Shown in pieces: positions 43,906-59,303 of a stretch of DNA of 64,000 bases. The position numbers and the translations under genes were made by a program. The stretch covers positions 221,425,943 through 221,489,942 of the forward strand of contig NC_084482.1 in NCBI RefSeq assembly GCF_030035675.1. Direction: 5' to 3'. The notes under the pieces were generated by a model, which was not told where the DNA came from, did no database searches, and worked only from the letters and a program-made list of their open reading frames with translations. Origin of the DNA: Rhineura floridana (taxonomy: Eukaryota > Chordata > Lepidosauria > Squamata > Rhineuridae). Numbering within the stretch: position 1 is the first letter of the stretch; the number at the start of each line of letters is the position of its first letter.

Positions 43906-45699
43906 TGATCATTCAGTGCGAAAAGTGCCCCTCCCTGCCACCTTCTGCTGCCCCATGATGAAAAATCTTACCTTGCAGCAGGAGGAGGAGAGGGCAGAAG
44001 CTCCCAAACTCCAGCAGAGCATCTTCTCCTGCATCCTCAACAGATCATTGACACTCTGTGCCTTGTACTCTAAACCCCCAATGGGAAGAGATGCTCCCGG
44101 GAGCACCTCCTGCCTCCTCCCTCTTCCTTCCTCTGCCGAAAGGTCAGCTTTTGTCTTTGAAGCAGGAAGATCGGCAGTTTGGAGAAGAGGAAGCGGAGGT
44201 GGAGGCTACAGTTTGTAGGGAATGACCTCCAGAAGACAGGACAGAGAGCAAGATTTAGCTTTGCCAGCCCTGGTGGGAAGTCTGGAAGCAGAACTGGAGC
44301 ACAGAGACTCTTTGACTCAGGCAGAGACACAGCAAAGGCAGCAGGCAAGAAGGTCCCCGAGAAAGGTTCCCTGGCAGCTGGAACAAGGGCCGTTCCCTCA
44401 GCTAGCAGAGATCCCGGGAAAGCAGGAATTGCAGCAGCGCCCTTGAAAAGGGGACCTTTGCTCCAGCAGGAAAGGGTCCAGAGAAGGCAGGAACCTGCGG
44501 TGATGAATGAAAAGCAGGGGAGGGTGATGGAGTCAGACCCCAGTTGACATCTGGGGCTAAGAGAGATTTCAAGCAGCAAAAGGAACCGCACAAACTGGAA
44601 CCCAGAGTGGGACCAATTTTACTCCTTAGGCTACTTTTTCCCATCAGGCCTCTTTGTTTCTGTTGCAAAGTGACCCATATAGAAGCCATTTTTAAAGCTC
44701 ATATTATCAATATTGAGCTGGAGGGTCTCCGAGGCTCATAAAGTAGTAGCCAGCCAACAACACCCTCACCTGTATGAATCTCCCGTGCTTTAAGATCAAC
44801 AGATGAGGCCTTCCAGGTGGTCCCTACACAGGATGAGGTACATGGTGATTTTTCAGTAAAGGCTCCTCGACATGGAACATTCTCCCTACGTCGGGCCTCG
44901 TCTCTTTATATTTCCATGCCGTCGGTGAAGACATCTTTTTGGGAAGGTGTTCGGAGGAAGACAGACCCGAAATTCCTGCTGCTTTTAATAGTTGTCATTC
45001 AGTGTTTTATTGTGTGTTTGGATAGACTGTGGGAGTTTTTTGGGATGTTTATATATTCTTATCTACTTCTTCCTTATTATAAACTGTCCTGTCCAAAAAG
45101 GTGACGTATAATTCACCTACATGACAATGAATAAGTAAATATCCACTAATAGCAGAGCTGTAAAAAACTGGAAGAAAATAACGAACTGATAACAGAAACC
45201 AGCAATGCGCAATATTGCACCTCATCTTCGTCTCTTCCCTCCTGCAGTAGCAGAAGCAAGACAGGCGTGTCCGTGTGTGATATACATAATAGTTTTTGCC
45301 GGCAGTTAGGTCTGACCAGGTGAACCAAGTGGCCAGAGATCCCAGCCAAGAATCTTTTTACGTCTAGGAATATCTAATGGCCGATCAAGAAAGGAAATCT
45401 TTATCAGTGTCTATGTATAATTAAGACGTCTAATTTACTATACTTTGTGGACATAGCCACATATCAGAACATAGGTCTTACACAGCACATACAAAGGGGA
45501 TGTACGCTAACGTGTTGCATTTCAAAGGACAGCATAGGTCACATTGATTTCCATCTGAAAAGGAGTGATCTCACCTTTGCTGCGTGTGGACCTTAACACT
45601 CAGAGCAGGTGGTTCTTTCTTCGACCAGTGTCACGGACAACTGGTAAAAATCCCCAAGGCTGTCTGTCTTTTATAGCTCAAGTTTGTATCTATCTAGAC
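43906..45699 (+). other. First intron part, unit 2
   Basis: No gene is seen. It contains the unit 2 version of the conserved open block (~44120-44510). From 44500 to about 45330 it is nearly identical to unit 1 (1030-1860), closer than unit 3 is, whereas after that point it is the outlier of the three. Confidence 0.5.
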
Positions 45700-45835
45700 C
45701 AGGGTTTCCCGACATTTGAGCCACAGACGTTGTGGGACTACAACTCCCATCAGCCCCATCCAGCATGACCAATGGTCAGGAATTATGGGAACTGTAGTCC
45801 AGCAACATCTGTGGACCAAAGGTTGGGAAACCCTG
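45700..45835. mobile_element. hAT-type MITE, unit 2
   Basis: Paralogous copy of the MITE at 2227. Its 8-bp target duplication is perfect: ATCTAGAC at 45692-45699 and 45836-45843. Confidence 0.85.
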
Positions 45836-48556
45836 ATCTAGACTCTGTCAGTTCATGCTCATATTACTACTATACTCTTGTTTCCATCATTTGAACTCTC
45901 ATCCTAACCTGCATCTTGATGCTGATGTTGTATTCTAATAAGTTCTCCTGACTCACCCCTGTACAGCTTCAGCCATATATAGACATGATCATTGGCTGAA
46001 TGCCCGGACTCCTTATAAAATGTTGATACTTTATGGGAAAGAATTTATTTTGGAACTATGTAAAGAAAACTCAAAGGAAAAAAGACACTTTAACTGGCAG
46101 CTTGTCTTTTTACTCATGTTTTGGCTTGTATTGTTTGCGCTACTTTTCCACACATAATTTTATGTAAATCAATTATAAAGAATTGGAGATGGCCAATTTC
46201 TGTAAATACAGGTGGCCTGTGACACAGTGAATTGCATCCACTGTTGCTGACTTTACTAGGTTCTGCCCTAGTAGTTTGCAGCCTACTAAGAAGCTGGCTT
46301 TACTAGGTTCACCCCCAACAAGCATTTCAAGATGAGCTTCATGCCCAGTGGACGCATGTTCACAAGTGCCAGACTGACCCTACTTGGTCCACACAACTCT
46401 GTTGTATTCACCGAGAGCAGGACTTACCAGATCAAAATTATACCTTTTCTTATCTATAAAAATCTCTGTTTGTAAGGGCTGAATATTTTCTGGTCAAAAG
46501 TAACTAGTCTTGTCTATTTCCTTCAAAGAGTCGGACCTCCATTCGTGTTGGGAAGAAAGAAAAGATCCCTTTATCCAGTATCCCAAAGATGCGACATCAA
46601 CAGGTAGATGTTCAGCTGCGTTGAGGCCCCATTTTGGTTTGGAAATTGTAGGATTTTTCAGTTCCTGTGTAATATGATTCGTTGCAGATTAATTGACCCA
46701 TCAGGGTGTGAGTTGTCCTGGAGAACATCTTTGATGTCTTTAAGAAGAGCCTGCTGGATCAGTCCAATGGCAGCATGCCTATAGGAAGCAAGCAAGCAGG
46801 ACCTGAGTGCAACCCTTGCCCCGTTGGGAGCACAGTGACTGTCTTAAAGCTGCAAAGCACCCTTCCCCCTCCTTTCATTGAGCAGGGGGGGAGGGGAAAA
46901 AGGTGCCTTTCAGATGGGCTGCCTGCCAGAGAAGTCCCATGCACAGCCGATCTTTCTAAAAACCAGTGGCTTCCGAAAGGGAACAGGCACCCACAGCCAA
47001 GCTGAACCCTTGGCTTGCCACCCCACACTGCTTCTTTCAACTTCAGGAGCTGAATGGGGCTGCTTCACAGAGCAGCGCTGGGAGGGAGAAGTGATTTCCA
47101 TTCATTGGAAACAGCTTCCCCTTCCTTGAGCAAAGCCCCCTCCAACCGCTGATCAGCTGACTGGCAGGTGCAAGTGCGCCCCAGTCCAGCAAAGGAGCAA
47201 TTGGCAGCCCATTTCAAGGTCCTGGTGGTTCTTTTGAAGCCTCACCTTTATCTGCCGCACATCTGATGTCAGATCGGAGGGTGGTGCCTTTATGTCCTCC
47301 CTGTAGACTTCCCATTCGCATCTGATCAGGCACTGTGAGGATGCTGGACTAGATAGGCCTGTGGTCTGATTCCACAGGGCTGTTCTGAGGAAGAGCCGCT
47401 AGGTTGAAGTTTCTTTTCTACCTGCTGAGGAATCCCCCAAATTAAGATGGCTGGATTGGTTTCCACAGAGCCCCTGAGTGGAGATTTATGTACACCTCCA
47501 GGCAACTGGTCAGGAGGATAACATGGGTCCCTGTACTAATCGGTTCCAGATCTAAAATCTTTGTTTGCTTTGGGGAGGAGAGGATAATTTGGGAATGTCA
47601 AAACTAGGCTTCACCTCTTGGCTGGAAGAGCATGATCCAGTTGTATGTGGCTCTGATGAAAGGGAGAGATCAGTAGGTATGGACTTGAAAGATTACTCAG
47701 GGAAGCTGTAGAAGGATTTCACAACACTGAATCTTGGTGGTCTCCAGGAACCTAGAGGGAGTACCCCAACACCTCAAATACCCCACGCTTCCCACACATA
47801 GGTGTAGGGTTGGCAATAGCGTGTGCTACGTGCCTTTGAAGCACTCTCTATTTTCAGCAGTAATCAAAAGTGTGACATAAAATATAAATACTTTATTAAA
47901 AGAGGAAAGAGGAAAATTACAAGCGTGCACATTCACTCTCAAATCAGCAAAGCTTCTCCAATGGATCCTTAGCAGCAATGAAGTAGCTTGCAGGCATGAA
48001 AGATCTTCCTTACTCTGCCAGCTCAGCAGAGGGGCACCCCCATGCTCCAAAAGCAATGCCCAGGCTGCTGGGACTAAGTGGTAGCTCAGAGAACATAGGA
48101 TCCGCCTCTGGATGGTCAGGTAGTGATGACATGTTCTTTATATACCCTCACCGATGTTCCCCCCTCTTTCTTAAAGATGTTTTAATGTCAAATCTCTGAA
48201 ATTAGTTGGTCTCTAGCCTTCCACATCACCTTCTTTCCTGGAAAGTGTCTGTCCTGATTGCATAGGTTGTTTTCAAAGTGCACACTTGTTCGACTTTTTG
48301 AGATTAAACTTTGTGGTTTCTATCTCCTTTTGGTTCTGCTTTTTGTGACCTTCGGGACTTTCTAAACCTCAAATGTCAATCATTGGTGACCCAAAGTGAC
48401 CTGCTCTTTTAAAGCTTTTCCCTAACAAATACGGATGCCATTTTATGATTAATTGAAACCTATAGAAACCCTAAAGTTATAATCTCTGTTTAATCAGTAC
48501 CTCTATATTGGCATTATAATTGCATTTAAAGCATCTTCCTTTCTTGCACGTGCGTC

Positions 48557-48835
48557 CCAGGTTACCTTCCTCAGTTTATCCAGCATGTCTCCCTTTCATC
48601 TCTGAAATTAGTTGGTCTCTAGCCTTCCACATCACCTTCTTTCCAGGTTACCTTCCTCAGTTTATCCAGGATGTCTCCCTTTCATCTCTGAAATTAGTTG
48701 GTCACTAGCCTTCCACATCACCTTCTTTCCAGGTTACCTTCCTCAGTTTATCCAGGATGTCTCCCTTTCATCTCTGAAATTAGTTGGTCACTAGCCTTCC
48801 ACATCACCTTCTTTCCAGGTTACCTTCCTCAATTT
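48557..48835 (+). repeat. 86-bp minisatellite, expanded allele, unit 2
   Basis: Three full 86-bp units begin at 48557, 48643 and 48729, followed by a partial unit at 48815. Each starts CCAGGTTACCTTCCTCAG. Units 2 and 3 of the array are identical by eye; the first differs slightly (ggtctctag, ccagcatg). Unit 1 has one full copy. Confidence 0.88.
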
Positions 48836-49039
48836 AGCTTTCTTGGAGCAAACCAGGATGTCTCCCTTTGCATCCTCCAGCTTGCTATTGTGCTTTGCGT
48901 AGAGACATTTAAAATTTCTTGTAACGAATTCACTCTTGCTTGCATTCATTTGTAAATTACTCCCTATCCATGATGAAGCTTCATCTCCTTTGAAACTAGA
49001 TTTCATAGAGTTTAAATGATTTGAACATTGACATGAAAT

Positions 49040-49320
49040 CGAGCCTTCAGCGTCATCGGCCCAGTTCTCTGGAAAGCTCTGCCAACAGAGGTTCAGCAGG
49101 CGTCTTCTGTTTTAACTTCGAAGCGCCTGCTGAAAACCTTTCTGTGCCGCCAGGCAGGCAATTAAGAGCATGCTCTTTTCACAACACTTGACCTTTGTTT
49201 TTATTGTATATTTGATGTTTTTAATTTATGGTGGTTGCCTTTTCTTAACGTGTTGTAAACTGCTTTGACGTTTCTAATGAAATAGCGGTATACAAAGAGC
49301 CTATAAATGAATAAATTGAT
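49040..49320 (+). repeat. L2-like LINE 3' fragment, unit 2
   Basis: Paralogous copy of the fragment at 5420-5695, with the same decayed LWKALPTEVQQASS frame and tail. Confidence 0.65.
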
Positions 49321-50326
49321 GTGATATCTCTGGAATCAGAAAAACAGCTGGAGCTAAGTGATGCCTTCACATGCTCCCTGTAGACTTCCCATCTGCATCC
49401 ACTTTGGCACTGTGAGGATGCTGGAATAGATAGGCCTGTAGTCTGATCCAGCCAGGCTGTTCATATAAGGAGGGGGAATGGCATCCAGGTTGAAGTTTCC
49501 TTCCCATCTGCTGAGAAATCCCCCAAATTAAGATAGCTGGATTGGTTTCCACAGTGTCACTGAATTGAGGTTTTTGAACAGTTTCTTGTCCACAAGAGAC
49601 ATTTGGATCTACATGTCCCTGTGCTATTCATCTCCAGGAGATCTAAGATCGTTCTTTGTTTTGGAGAGAGGAGAATAATTTCAGTTCAGAATTAACTAGC
49701 TTACCTGTAACTTTGAAAGAAATGTCAAATCTGGGCTTAGTCTCTTGGCTGGAAGAACAAGATCTAATTGTACAGGGCTTTGATGAAGGGGAGAGATCAG
49801 TCGGGCATTCCCCTTACGGTTCAGAGCATCATTGCAAACTCGTGTAGTGTTGGTCTTTGGCCATCCCTGTCTTAGCTCAGCTAAGTTTAATCCCTTGAAT
49901 CTTCAGGTGGAATTTAGAAGTGTCTTTATCTGAAAACCTGCAGCGCAGCTGCCAGCCAGTATTGACAGTACTGAGCTCGAGGGACCAGGGGTCTGATTCA
50001 GTATATCACAACTTCATTTGTTCCTATATTTCTGTCTGACCGGCTCTTTTGACTGCAGTCAAATTATTAAGAATCAAGGAGAAGTGAGCTGTGCCCAATT
50101 TGTCCTGTTCTGCAGACTTGCTGCCCTTCTCTTCCCCCACACCCCACTTTTCATTGCATATTATTTTAGAAATATATATCACAGTTGTATGGCAGTAGGA
50201 GGAAACCCAGACAAATCTGGGCTTAGTGACATCAAGTGTTATATGGACCTGAAAGGAATTTATGTTGCTGTGTGAGACTGTAGGATATTCAGGTAACCTT
50301 GCTTTCATCTGGCCATGCAAAGATAA

Positions 50327-51740
50327 CGTAAAATCTTTATTACGGTCCAAGACCAGCAATATAATTACGGATCCTCTGAATATCAGAGTGGAGATAGAAT
50401 AGAATACAGTATCAGTGCAGTGAGAAAGCTTTAAAGCTAAAACCGGGTCCACATAGTAATCTAGCTAAAACCTTGATCTAATAGACATCGCATTAGGTCC
50501 CTCCTGCGAGCCATAGCAGCTGTGCAGAACGAGGCGACCTCAGAGTGATCCGTGATTCTGAATCTGCAGTTAAATATTGTAAAATCATAGCTTCTGGGCT
50601 CAGAGGAAGATTAGATAAAAGTGGGGAGATGAACTTCAGGCGGAGATCTGAATAAAAAGGGCAGCAAAGTAGTACAAGGTTCACTGTCTCCACCGCATCT
50701 GCTCCACAGGGGCAAGTTCGATCATAACAATCGACTCCCCTGTATCTACCCTCCATAGTGCCGAGGGCAGAACATTGAGTCGTGCCAGGGTAAAAGCTCT
50801 CCTGAGTTTTGGGGTAGATAAACTTGAAATGTAAGTGGCCAAGATACAGGGATTTACATTAATACTGCATTCTGAATAAGCGGCAACTAGGCTCATGTTG
50901 TTCTGATACTCAACATCTTTGAGGCGTTGGATGATTGTTGTTTTAGCGGTCGTATGGCCTAGGGCACCAATCGCTGGGAGCGAAAAACCGAGAGTTCCGA
51001 GTTTGTGAATCGTTACCCGATGCCATTGAGATTGGAAGGAATCTTCCAAAGTTAAGGGGGGCAATCCCGTGGGTAAAAATAGCAGCTTCATCCAGTAGTT
51101 AAATTTTAATATCCAAGCGTGGGTCTCAATCAGAAGGGCACCTAATTCCAAGCGTAAGGTCACATTGGGGACACATCTCGGAGCACCCAAAACGGACCTC
51201 ATGAATTTAGATTGTACCCTCTCCAACCATGCGTAATTGCCTCCACTACAAATTTGGGTCCCATAAAGAAGTTGAGGAAGCACCTTGGCGTTGAATACTT
51301 GGACTGCTGCCGGAATGTACTGACCGCCCTTTGTATAAAAGAAGGTCATTAAACTCTGGCTGATTTCTGTGCCGTCGTAGCAGACTGGACAAAATGCGCA
51401 TTCCAAGAACCTAAGGGGTGGAATGCAATGCCAAGGTAACTGAAGGCGTTGACTTGGTCAATAATATGGTTGTCAATTTGCCAGCGGTGTTTATGTCTAC
51501 TTTTGGCAAAAACTAAAACCTTACATTTCGCATAGTTAATTCTCAAAAGTTCATCCACACAAAAGGAGGCAAGTTCTCTTAAGAGACGACGTAAGCCCAC
51601 CTGCGTTTGGGATAACAGGGCAATGTCGTCGGCATATAGAAGACAGGTTAAGTGTCTCCTTGCAAAGACAGGAGGGTGAGAGTTTACTGCCAACAGGCAT
51701 TTTGTCAGCGAGTTTATATAGATATTGAATAGGGAGGGAG
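50327..51740 (-). mobile_element. 5'-truncated I/Vingi-like LINE in intron, unit 2
   Basis: Paralogous copy of the LINE at 6704-8118 with the same 16-bp target duplication (50311-50326, 51741-51756). RT motifs CLLYADDIALL and NAFSYLGIAFHPLG and the CPCGADAVETVNL zinc segment are readable. Its frame is broken by a shift near 51350 and others. Confidence 0.8.
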
Positions 51741-51881
51741 GGCCATGCAAAGATAAAAGGGGGAGAATTATGGAGATGCAAAAATGGAGAAGCAGATAAT
51801 TGGGCTTCATCTGTGATGAAATGCTTTGTTTTTGCCTTGAAATTCCAATGTGTTTTTTTCAACCCTCTTCCCCCTCAGCAG

Positions 51882-53924
<2,043 letters not shown>

Positions 53925-54140
53925 ATGTAGTGAGTGGAAAGAGGTTCAGTCAGAGCACACTTCACATGAAAAAACACTATGGAGTAACTTTTTTAATGCA
54001 CGGAGTATGGAAAGAGATTCAATGAAAGCAGTAGGCTTACATCACAGGGGATACACAGGAGAAACAATTGAAATGTAGGGAGTATGGAAAGAACTTCAAT
54101 GGGAGCTTTATTCTTCATCTTGCAGGCTACATAGATTAAA
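53925..54140 (+). pseudogene. Decayed fingers beyond the stop, unit 2
   Basis: Counterpart of 23898-24110 with the same lost cysteines and out-of-frame finger remnants. Collinearity with unit 1 ends at about 54222. Confidence 0.75.
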
Positions 54141-54256
54141 GCCCTATACAGGTTGGGGCCAGGATGCTTAAAAAATTATCTCACCTGTTATATATGCAGC
54201 CCATCACTGAAATCTGCATAGGATGGCTTGAAAGCACATAACAACAACAACAAAGT

Positions 54257-55588
54257 CCTGCCCTCTGTGAACAGAACAAAGTTATGTGGACAAAACAGGC
54301 TCAGTCTGACACTTGTGAACATGCATCCACTGGGCATGAAGCTCATCTTGAAATGCCTGTTCGGGGTGGCACTGGAGAACCTAGTAAAGTTAGGAACAGC
54401 GGATGCAATTCACTGTGTCACAGGCCACCTGAATTTTTATAGAAATTGGCCATCTCAAATTCTTTATAATTGATTTATATAAAATTATGTGGGGAAAAGT
54501 GGTGCAAACAATACAAGCCAAAATGAGAGTAAAAAGACAAGCTGCCACTTAAAGAATCTTTTTTTCCTTTGAGTTTTGTTTACAGTAGTTCCAAAATAAA
54601 ATGTTTCTCATAGTATGAACATTTTATAAGGAGTCTGAGCGTTCAGCCCATGATCATGTCTATATATGGCTGAAGCTGTAAAGGGGTGAGTCAGGAGAAT
54701 TTATTAGAATACAACATCAGCATCAAGATGTAGGGTTAGGATGAGAGTTCAAATGATGGAGTATAGTTGTAATATGAACATGAACTGACAAAGTCTAGAT
54801 AGATACAAACTAGAGCTATAAAAGACAGACAGCCTTAGGGATTTTTACCAGTTGTCTGTGACACTGGTCGAAGAAAGAACCACCTGCTCTGAGTGTTAAG
54901 GTCCACACGCAGCAAAGGTGAGATCACTCCTTTTCAGATGGAAATGCAATGTGACCTATGCTGTCCTTTGAAATGTAACACATTAGTGTACATCCCCGTT
55001 GTATGCGCTGTGTAAGATCTATGTTCTGATATATGGGTATGTCCACAATGTATAGTAAATTAGATGTATTAATAATAAATAGACACTGATAAACATTTCC
55101 TTTGTACCTGTGGAATATTCTTCCTGATGAGATACGCCTGGCGCCAACATTATTATCCTTTCGGCGTCAGATAAAAATCTTCCTCTTCTCCCAGGCATTT
55201 TCAGCATTTTAGTAGTATTTAATATGCATTTTAGTGTGTGTTTAATTATGTTTTAATTCTTGATATTTTTAACTTATTTTTAAACTGCTTAATATGAGGT
55301 TTTAATTGTATGTCAGATGTTTTTTACCTGTTGTAAACCGCCCAGACAGCTTTGGCTATGGGGCGGTATATAAATTGAATTAATAAATAAATAATAATTT
55401 ATTTATTTATTTATTATTTATTTTATTACATTTTTAGACCGCCCTATAGCAATAAGCTCCCAAATAATAAATTTGTTGATTGTCCATTAATTACCTGAGA
55501 TATTCCTATACCTGAAAAGATTCTTGGCTGGGATCTCCGGCCACTTGGTTCACCTGGTCAGACCTAACTGCTGGCAAAAACTGTTGGA
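54257..55588 (-). repeat. Inverted copy of intron segment 1817-2950
   Basis: The sequence is the reverse complement of the intron repeat of units 1-3, at lower identity than the units share with each other. Anchors are CATGAAGCTCATCTTGAAAT at 54339, GATGAGAGTTCAAATGATGG at 54737 and GGCCACTTGGTTCACCTGG near 55540. It lacks the hAT MITE: the site reads gtctagatagatac at 54793-54806, an empty target. An L2-like insert interrupts it at about 55107-55475. An AATAAA at 54595-54600 could end unit 2 transcripts. Confidence 0.82.
55107..55475 (+). repeat. L2-like LINE 3' end pair
   Basis: A plus-strand LINE 3' end (cgcctggcgccaac, TCTTCCTCTTCTCCCAGGC, GTAAACCGCCCAGACAGC, TATGGGGCGGTATATAAATT) with an AATAAATA tail is followed by a minus-strand piece of similar type (TTTATTTATT, then TTTTTAGACCGCCCTATAGC). 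It is inserted in the inverted repeat. The first part resembles the scraps at 42960-43165. Confidence 0.6.
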
Positions 55589-58500
55589 AGCTCAAGTGAC
55601 CGCAAAGTTTGTCATATGGTAGCTGGCAGAGAGCGGACCAAGGGGAGAGACGCCAGAATTCTCAATCCCCTGCATTCAGATTGAGATGATTTGAGGCCAT
55701 CGCAACAGCAACCTGAACAGTGACTGCTGCGAGGTGGAACCATGCCACACGGGGAGGAATAAGGATGCGGCAACCCTCTGAGATTGGTTGAAGTTGGACA
55801 TTTCCCTGCATCGGAGACAAGGGCAGAAAGTGCCGCAGGGTGGGAGATGCAGGAGGAGAAGGTGCCCAGGCAGGAGATGAGAAAGTCAGCATTGGGAAGA
55901 GGGAGTGTACTAGTGGGGAAGACACCAGCACTGGAAGCAACTGTGGGAATGGGGGCACTTTAGCTCTGTTATCTTGAACACATTACCTTTTACACACAAA
56001 TGCGTATATGATATATATCACACAGCACACACACACACACACACACACACCTATCTTGCTGCTGCTACTGCAGGAGGCAAGAGAGGAAGATGAGGTGCAA
56101 TACTGGGACAGAAGGGAGGGAGGAAAATGTTGGCAGTTGGGGGGGGCAGAAGCAGCTCTTGCCACTTAGTCCTCCGATGGGTTAAGGCAAGGAGTTCTGG
56201 TTCCTAGAGAGGCAGGAAGTCTTAATCACATGGAGGGGGGAGGGAATATTGAAGGGGAAGTAGGGGGGCTGTCTTAATTCGTATTCCGGGTAAAGAAAGA
56301 ATTCGTGCAGAGGAGAAAGAGGTGCAAAGGGGGTGGAGGATTTGGTATTTTTGTTGGGGGGTGAGGGAAGGGGGGGCCACTCCCTCCTTTTCCTCTGGCG
56401 GTCCCTGGTGCATGCAATCCATTTGCAAAGTGCCGCGGGGTTGGCTTTGCAAGGCCGTCTTGGAAGCCAGAGCCCGGGCAAGGGGATGCAGCTTTGCAGA
56501 GGGGCACTTGGGGGGCGGCTGTATGTTGGGGGTTGATGTCCTGTGTTGTTTTGAGGGCCACAGCTGGGGGAGGGGAGCTGCCTTTGCAATTCCTGGGCCT
56601 GACGGGAGACTGATGAGGGAAGGAAGATTTGTTTTTTGGGAGGGGGAGGGGGTGATGGAAAAGCCCCCCCTTCCCTCTGGGAACCCATAGAAAGTGTGTG
56701 GAGGGGGCCTGATCCACGCAGTCCAGAGGCAAAGTGTGGCCAAAACTGTTTCCACTGAAGCTGCCCCCCAACCCTTTTGCAGGTCAGCCCATTCCCCCCA
56801 AGGATGGAACGCAGCTCAGGCAGGGGGGAAAGGGGGACCTCTTGATGCAGCCTTGTTGGGGGGCACATTGGAGGGGAGGGGAGAATGCTGTGCTGCTTTT
56901 CTGCCCCACAGCTGGAGGGAGAGCCCCTTTTGGATTTCCTCCACTGGAAGAGGGGCTGGTCAGTTTCCCTCCTGTCAGGCAAGAAAGATGGAGGGATGGA
57001 GAGAGGAATCTGAAACTGACCAGGCTCTGAATGGGCTTCTAGAAGCTTTCAAGGCAGAGGATGGAGGAAATGGATGAATAAATGTCCCCTCCTCAGCTGG
57101 GCTCCAGAGGAAGAGGCTTCTCCAGACATCCCCTTGGGAGTGTGTTGGAGGGGAACATCGAAGCCCCCTTGGGGTGGATCTCAGCTTCTCTTGCAGGATT
57201 GGCCCATCTGTGGGGGTGCTGGCAGCCAGCGTCCCCCCTGTCCAAAGCACAATAGCTGGGCAGTGGTCGCAAGAGCCCTGTAAGGTGGTCTCGGATGAGA
57301 GCCTGTGGCTAATGTAGTGGTTAGGGAATATTTTTCAACCCGAGGGCCACATTTACGCACAAGCAGCAGTCCAAGGGCCAATTTACTGTCAAATGCCAGA
57401 GTGGGTAGAGCTATGGATGTGTCACTGACATTTGTATAGTAGAGTCTCTTGTAGCCAGGAACAAGTCAGACATTTCTTCAGCGCAATTAATTAATTATTA
57501 GATTTATATCCTGCCCTTTCTCCCAGTAGGAGCCCAGGACAGCAATACAGAGCTCTCTAAGGAGCGGGGTCAGAGCATGGGGGGGGGGGAGAGAAAAAAA
57601 CTGCTTTCCCTCCCAAATTTTCCACTTTTGTTATGGGCCTTCACATCTCTACAGTAGTGTAGTGGCAAATTCAGAAGTGCAGGGTCCATTCATGATAGCC
57701 ATGCCCCCTCCCATCCTGTTCCTGCTGGGTTGAGAATGAGATGCATGTTAATGCCTTCTCCCACAGCTAGAAGCCGAAAAGCATGGAAGGGCAAAGTGTT
57801 GCCTCCTGAGAAGAGTCTCAGTGGCTGACTTCACCTCCTTTCACTCTGATTCACTCTAATTATCAGGAAAGAACAAGGAAGCATGTTAGAAGACTCTTCT
57901 CAGTGGCTAATACACTCTCCTTTCTTGCTGATTGGCTCATAGGTTGCTGGAGACATGGGGACTCTGCTGAGAGCCTGCTCCCAAAAAAGTAAGGGGTCTA
58001 AGACCTCTCCCCCCCCCCCAGATCTATGCAGGTCTCTGGGTCTACTTTTTTTCAGCCCAGCCCACCTCACTGGATTGTTGTGAGGATAAACTTTTATGTG
58101 CCACTCTAGATTTCAGACATCCACTCTGTGTGGGGCCTTCCACATCTGTGGAAGTGTGTGTGTCTATTGTATTGGAATCACAGTTTAATGCTGAACTATG
58201 TCCACAGAGACCCAGGTTCAAATCCCTGCTCAGGAGTGAAATTCAGGTGGTGTCCTGGTCCCAGTGACAGTGTTGTTGTGAAGACAAAAGGAGGGGCACA
58301 AATTATGTTTCCCACGGTGAGCTCATTAGAGGAAAGCCTGCACAGAAATATAAAAATATATTGAAATGTTTGGATAAACCTATAATAAGCAAATCAACTT
58401 ATTACCCCAGTTGCTCAACCCTGTGTGGTGAGTTTGCTGTTAAGCTTTCCACCTTGTGCATCACCTCTCCAACTTGGAGTAGTGTTCTGTAACTTGGTGC

Positions 58501-58600
58501 CCTCCAGGTATGGTTGGACCAACTCCCATCAGCCCTGGACAACATGGCAAAACGCCAGGGATGATGGGAGTTGTAGTCCAGAAATGTCTAAAGGTTAACT
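55589..58600. other. Intergenic spacer downstream of unit 2
   Basis: No gene is supported. 55589-55975 has no match elsewhere in the window. A (CA)n microsatellite lies at about 56023-56051. From about 55975 it aligns to the unit 1 spacer (26740-29300), including GC-rich open stretches, SINE-like scraps near 58060-58290 and an old palindromic MITE near 58500-58590. Confidence 0.5.
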
Positions 58601-58619
58601 CAGATTATACAAGTGGATG

Positions 58620-59303
58620 GTACCAAATAACGTGTCCTGCTGATCTTGAAATGGATGTATTGCAAGTAGTTCTTCATACTCTTTTCATTGCCCAGTGAGC
58701 TGAACCAGACTGAATGCATCTCATTTTTCCTCTCCCCATATTTCTGATGGAAAGACTGGAGGTGTTTTGCATCCCCAGGAAGCTCCAAGATGGAGTCATT
58801 TGACCAAATTCACCCCCAGTATTTCTTGACAATGTGTGCAAAACCTATTTTTTTGCCAACTGTCAGGAAGATGACATGGAATTAATATCTGTGCAGATTA
58901 AATTTTTAATTATATCCCTGATGAAAAGGCCCAATAATAAAGCCTGAAATGGTTCACAATGTGACGAAGAAACTCTGTGGGGCTCAGGAATTAAAGACTT
59001 TACGGAAGCAGAAGCAGAGATGAGAGGTGAGGGGTCCGACATGGGTGAAATTCCTGGGGGTAGCAAAGGACAGAAAAGGTGCCCAAGCATGGAGAAAAGT
59101 CTGGAAGAAACTGGAGAATGTTCTGAGAGAGATTTGGGGCCTTTAAGGCCTTTTGCAGATCAAGCATTGTGGGGGAAAACAACAGAGGAAAGGGACGTGC
59201 CATTTATTGATTTGGATTGAGGCTGCTTATAACATTCAAACCTCTGGAACCCAAATTTGCATGAAGGATGAAATCCCTCCCATCCTCCGTCTCTCCCCTG
59301 CAG
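58620..59303 (+). promoter_or_regulatory. Gene-proximal upstream block, unit 3
   Basis: This block lies immediately upstream of the start exon and is conserved with unit 2 (41476-42167). The acceptor at 59302-59303 implies a further upstream non-coding exon, which I could not place. No core promoter motif is convincing. Confidence 0.35.

Larger units (their letters stand above)
47595..49810 (+). pseudogene. Pair of KRAB-B-like remnants, unit 2
   Basis: The remnants lie at about 47595-47676 and 49720-49810, paralogous to 4135 and 6097 of unit 1. The second reads EMSNLGLVSWLEEQDLIVQG in the same phase. Neither gained or lost recognisable splice sites relative to unit 1. Confidence 0.35.

Noticed and set aside
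56023-56051. (CA)n tract as a regulatory element
   Set aside because: It is an ordinary microsatellite; the counterpart near 26790 is shorter and nothing else marks it.
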